DNA of 34,117 bases from Kitasatospora sp. DSM 101779 (GTDB lineage Bacteria > Actinomycetota > Actinomycetes > Streptomycetales > Streptomycetaceae): contig NZ_JAHTIK010000001.1 of the NCBI RefSeq assembly GCF_025655475.1, forward strand, positions 2,525,125 through 2,559,241, in the 5' to 3' direction. Shown in pieces: positions 31,417 through 34,117 of the stretch (positions are counted from its first letter, which is position 1; each line of letters begins with the position of its first letter). The notes beneath the pieces were generated by a model, which saw only the letters and a program-made list of their open reading frames with translations, did not search any database and had not been told where the DNA came from. The position numbers were made by a program, and so were the translations under genes.

Positions 31417-32909
31417 CGAAGGCTCTGCTGGTGGCAGGGACGACCTCGGATGCGGGCAAGAGCGTGGTCACGGCGGGGATCTGCCGGTGGCTGGCCCGGC
31501 AGGAGGTGCGGGTGGCGCCGTTCAAGGCGCAGAACATGTCGCTGAACTCCTTCGTCACCGCGGACGGCGCCGAGATCGGCCGTGCCCAGGCGATGCAGGC
31601 GCAGGCCGCCCGGGTGGAGCCCGAGGCGGCGATGAACCCGGTGCTGCTGAAGCCGGGGGCCGACGGCCGCAGCCAGGTGGTGCTGCTCGGCAGGCCGGTC
31701 GCCGAGGTCGGTGCGCTGGACTACCGCGAGCGCAAGCCCGTCCTGCTGGAGCGGGCGCTGGAGTGTCTGGCGGACCTGCGCAGCCGGTACGAGGTGGTGG
31801 TCTGCGAGGGCGCTGGCTCGCCCGCCGAGATCAACCTGCGGGACCGGGACATCGCCAACATGGGCCTGGCCACGGCCGCGAACCTGCCCGTGGTGGTGGT
31901 CGGCGACATCGACCGCGGCGGCGTGTTCGCGGCGATGTACGGCACCCTGGCGCTGCTGTCCGCGCAGGACCAGGCGCTGGTGGCGGGCTGGTTCGTCAAC
32001 AAGTTCCGCGGGGACGCTCGGCTGCTGGCCCCGGGTCTGGAGATGCTGCGCGAACTGACGGGCCGCCCGGTGCTGGGCACGCTGCCGATGCTCTCCGGCC
32101 TGTGGCTGGACGCCGAGGACTCGCTGGACCTGTCGACCGCGGTGGAGAACCGTCCGACCGCGGCCCCGCACGGCGCCGAGGTGCTGCGGGTGGCCGTGGT
32201 GCGGCTGCCGCGGCTGTCGAACTTCACCGACGTGGACGCGCTGGCGCAGGAGCCGGGCGTGCTGGTGCGCTGGGCGACCCGGCCGGAGGAGCTGGCCGAC
32301 GCCGACCTGGTGGTGCTGCCCGGCACCCGGGCGACCGTCGCCGACCTGGCCTGGCTGCGCGAGCGCGGCCTGGACACCGCCCTGCAGGCCCGCGCCGCGG
32401 CCGGACTGCCCGTCCTCGGCGTGTGCGGCGGCTACCAGATGCTGTCCCGGGAGATCGTCGACGCGGTGGAGTCCAAGGCGGGCGCCGTCGAGGGCCTCGG
32501 GCTGCTGCCGACCCGGGTGGAGTTCGGCGCGGAGAAGGTGCTCGGCCGGCCGGTCGGCGAGGCGTACGGCGAGCGGGTCGAGGGGTACGAGATCCACCAC
32601 GGCGTGGTGTCCGTCGAGGGCGGGGAAGCCTTCCTCGACGGCTGCCGGGTCGGTGCGGTGTGGGGGACGACCTGGCACGGCGCGCTGGAGAACGACGGCT
32701 TCCGGCGGGCGCTGCTGCGCGAGGTGGCGGCGGCGGCCGGGCGGGCGTTCGTGCCGGCGCCGGACACCTCGTTCGCCGCGGCGCGCGAGGAACGGCTGGA
32801 CCGGCTGGGCGACCTGATCGAGGAGCATGCGGACACCGACGCGCTGTGGAAGCTGATCGAGGGCGGGGCACCGCAGGGGCTGCCGTTCGTGCCGCCGGGT
32901 GCGCCGTGA
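31413..32909 (+). CDS. cobQ: cobyric acid synthase
   Basis: A 498-residue glutamine-dependent amidotransferase that amidates four carboxyl groups of adenosylcobyrinic acid a,c-diamide to give cobyric acid. The N-terminal synthetase domain has the nucleotide loop GTTSDAGKS at 9-17, [12 protein letters not shown] at 35-46 and [22 protein letters not shown] at 130-151. The C-terminal class-I-like glutaminase half has Cys338 in GVCGGYQM and His422 in WHGALEND, so both catalytic positions are present. The length is normal. The GTG at 31413 follows AAGGGAG and overlaps the cobD stop. Together with cobD this is a consecutive pair of late steps in cobalamin assembly. Confidence 0.96.
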   Translation: MTKALLVAGTTSDAGKSVVTAGICRWLARQEVRVAPFKAQNMSLNSFVTADGAEIGRAQAMQAQAARVEPEAAMNPVLLKPGADGRSQVVLLGRPVAEVGALDYRERKPVLLERALECLADLRSRYEVVVCEGAGSPAEINLRDRDIANMGLATAANLPVVVVGDIDRGGVFAAMYGTLALLSAQDQALVAGWFVNKFRGDARLLAPGLEMLRELTGRPVLGTLPMLSGLWLDAEDSLDLSTAVENRPTAAPHGAEVLRVAVVRLPRLSNFTDVDALAQEPGVLVRWATRPEELADADLVVLPGTRATVADLAWLRERGLDTALQARAAAGLPVLGVCGGYQMLSREIVDAVESKAGAVEGLGLLPTRVEFGAEKVLGRPVGEAYGERVEGYEIHHGVVSVEGGEAFLDGCRVGAVWGTTWHGALENDGFRRALLREVAAAAGRAFVPAPDTSFAAAREERLDRLGDLIEEHADTDALWKLIEGGAPQGLPFVPPGAP

Positions 32910-32923
32910 GCAAGGGAGAGCAG

Positions 32924-34117
32924 ATGAGTGACGCCCGTTATCCGTTCACCGCGGTCGTCGGCATGGCCGACCTGCGGCTCGGGCTGCTGTTGAACGCGGT
33001 CTCGCCGGCCGTCGGCGGTGTGCTGGTGCGCGGCGAGAAGGGCACCGCCAAGTCGACGATGGTGCGCGCCCTGGCGGGCTTGCTGCCGTCGATCGGCACG
33101 GTCGCCGACTGCCGGTTCGCCTGCGACCCGGCGGCGCCGGACCCGCAGTGCCCGGACGGCGCGCACACCGGCACCGATTCGGTGGAGCGGCCCGCGCACC
33201 TGGTGGAGCTGCCCGTCGGCGTCTCCGAGGACCGCATCGTCGGCTCGCTCGACCTGGAGCGGGCGCTCGCCGAGGGCGTCAAGGCGTACGAGCCGGGCCT
33301 GCTGGCCAGGGCGCACCGCGGCGTGCTCTACATCGACGAGGTCAACCTGCTGCAGGACCACCTGGTCGACCTGCTGCTGGACGCGGCGGCGATGGGCCGC
33401 TCCTACGTGGAGCGGGAGGGCGTGTCGGTGCGGCACGCGGCCCGCTTCCTGCTGGTGGGCACCATGAATCCGGAGGAGGGCGAGCTGCGGCCGCAGCTGC
33501 TCGACCGGTTCGGCCTGACGGTGGAGATCGCGGCGACCCGGGACCCGCAGGAGCGGGCCGAGGTGGTGCGCCGGCGCCTCGCGTACGACGCCGACCCGGC
33601 CGGCTTCGCCGAGCGGTTCGCCGAGGAGGAGCGGGCCCTCGCGGAACGGATCACCGCCGCCCGGGAGCTGCTGGCGAAGGTGGAGCTGACCGACGCGGCG
33701 CTGCGTCAGATCACCGCGGTCTGCGCCGCCTTCGAGGTCGACGGCCTGCGCGCGGACATCGTGATGGCCCGCACGGCCGTCGCGCTGGCGGCCTGGGCGG
33801 GCCGCACCGAGGTGCTGGAGGAGGACGTCCGCAAGGCCGCGCAGCTGGCGCTGCCGCACCGCCGGCGCCGCAACCCCTTCGACGCGCCGGGCCTGGACGA
33901 GGAGCAACTGGACCGCACCCTGGCGGAGCACGCCGCCCAGGAGGACGGCCCGGACGACACCGACCCGGACACCGATCCCGACGGCAGCGGCCCGCAGGAC
34001 GGCGGCCCTGACGGCCCCGGCGGCGCCCCCGCGCCCGCGGACGGACCGGACGGCTCGGCGGCCTCCGACCCCGCCTCGGATCCGGCCGGCGCCCCCGGGC
34101 AGGCCCCGCCGCCGCCC
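32924..34117 (+). CDS. chelatase-type AAA+ ATPase (ChlI/BchI-like, probable cobaltochelatase partner), 3' truncated
   Basis: 398 residues are visible and the frame is open to the window edge. The AAA+ module covers about 5-330: Walker [10 protein letters not shown] at 37-45, a family insertion with a Cys-rich patch at 63-76 ([14 protein letters not shown]), Walker [11 protein letters not shown] at 134-143, sensor-1 [20 protein letters not shown] at 179-198 and the helical lid to about 330. After it comes an acidic, proline-rich linker of the kind that joins the AAA+ part to a von Willebrand A domain in ChlD/BchD fusions; that domain would lie outside the window. Such proteins drive metal insertion with the large CobN or BchH subunit; next to cobQ, cobalt insertion is the expected role. 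The ATG at 32924 is 14 nt after the cobQ stop with a GGGAGAG site. Confidence 0.88.
   Translation, partial: MSDARYPFTAVVGMADLRLGLLLNAVSPAVGGVLVRGEKGTAKSTMVRALAGLLPSIGTVADCRFACDPAAPDPQCPDGAHTGTDSVERPAHLVELPVGVSEDRIVGSLDLERALAEGVKAYEPGLLARAHRGVLYIDEVNLLQDHLVDLLLDAAAMGRSYVEREGVSVRHAARFLLVGTMNPEEGELRPQLLDRFGLTVEIAATRDPQERAEVVRRRLAYDADPAGFAERFAEEERALAERITAARELLAKVELTDAALRQITAVCAAFEVDGLRADIVMARTAVALAAWAGRTEVLEEDVRKAAQLALPHRRRRNPFDAPGLDEEQLDRTLAEHAAQEDGPDDTDPDTDPDGSGPQDGGPDGPGGAPAPADGPDGSAASDPASDPAGAPGQAPPPP

Noticed and set aside
1..34117. Mobile elements, phage genes, tRNAs or attachment sites
   Set aside because: No transposase, integrase, cloverleaf or direct-repeat target site was seen on either strand; composition is uniform, with no sign of a recently acquired island.

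Overview
This is about 34 kb of very GC-rich actinomycete chromosome. Strong third-position GC, GTG starts, leaderless genes, a CebR-type cellulose operator, tightly packed operons and long G+C hairpin terminators all fit Streptomyces or Kitasatospora. The crotonyl-CoA carboxylase/reductase carries the four CO2-pocket residues at the same positions (81, 170, 171, 365) that I recall for the Kitasatospora setae enzyme, so Kitasatospora or a close relative is likely. I see no insertion sequence, phage, CRISPR array, tRNA or rRNA. Both window ends cut through genes. Layout: (1) 1-2.4 kb holds the 5' end of a glycosyltransferase, an SRPBCC protein, a HipA-like kinase without an obvious partner and a small membrane protein. 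(2) 2.4-8.9 kb is a secreted hydrolase block: an S8 subtilase, then a GH48 cellulase and a GH5 cellulase transcribed divergently from a shared region with two CebR-type boxes. The CBM2 coding segments of the two cellulases are identical over 261 bp in inverted orientation and in the same codon phase, so they flank the promoter region as a perfect inverted repeat. (3) 8.9-14.05 kb has dispersed palindromic repeats, a split FluG-like pair (glutamine-synthetase-like ligase plus amidohydrolase), and a divergent TetR regulator with a DHA2 MFS exporter. (4) 14.4-24.03 kb is the ethylmalonyl-CoA pathway: an internally duplicated 3-hydroxybutyryl-CoA dehydrogenase, a TetR regulator, then ccr, ethylmalonyl-CoA mutase, a CitE-like malyl/methylmalyl-CoA lyase, a MaoC hydratase and an acyl-CoA dehydrogenase. 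(5) 24.3-26.1 kb is psd-pssA (phosphatidylethanolamine synthesis), closed by a perfect 19-bp-stem terminator. (6) 26.1-29.9 kb holds three leftward genes: an unrecognised 501-aa protein, an alpha/beta hydrolase and a double-HTH regulator. (7) 30.1 kb to the end is a cobalamin riboswitch followed by cobD/cbiB, cobQ and a chelatase-type AAA+ protein that runs off the window. How the parts fit: the EMC genes convert acetyl-CoA-derived crotonyl-CoA to ethylmalonyl-CoA and on to glyoxylate plus propionyl-CoA, which serves C2 assimilation and polyketide extender units. The mutase in that path needs adenosylcobalamin, which the cob genes at the right end help make. The cellulase pair would supply cellobiose under CebR control. 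The least ordinary structure is the 261-bp inverted repeat around the cellulase promoters: recombination between its arms would exchange promoters and signal peptides between the two enzymes without breaking either reading frame. All function calls rest on reading motifs by eye; no database search was run.
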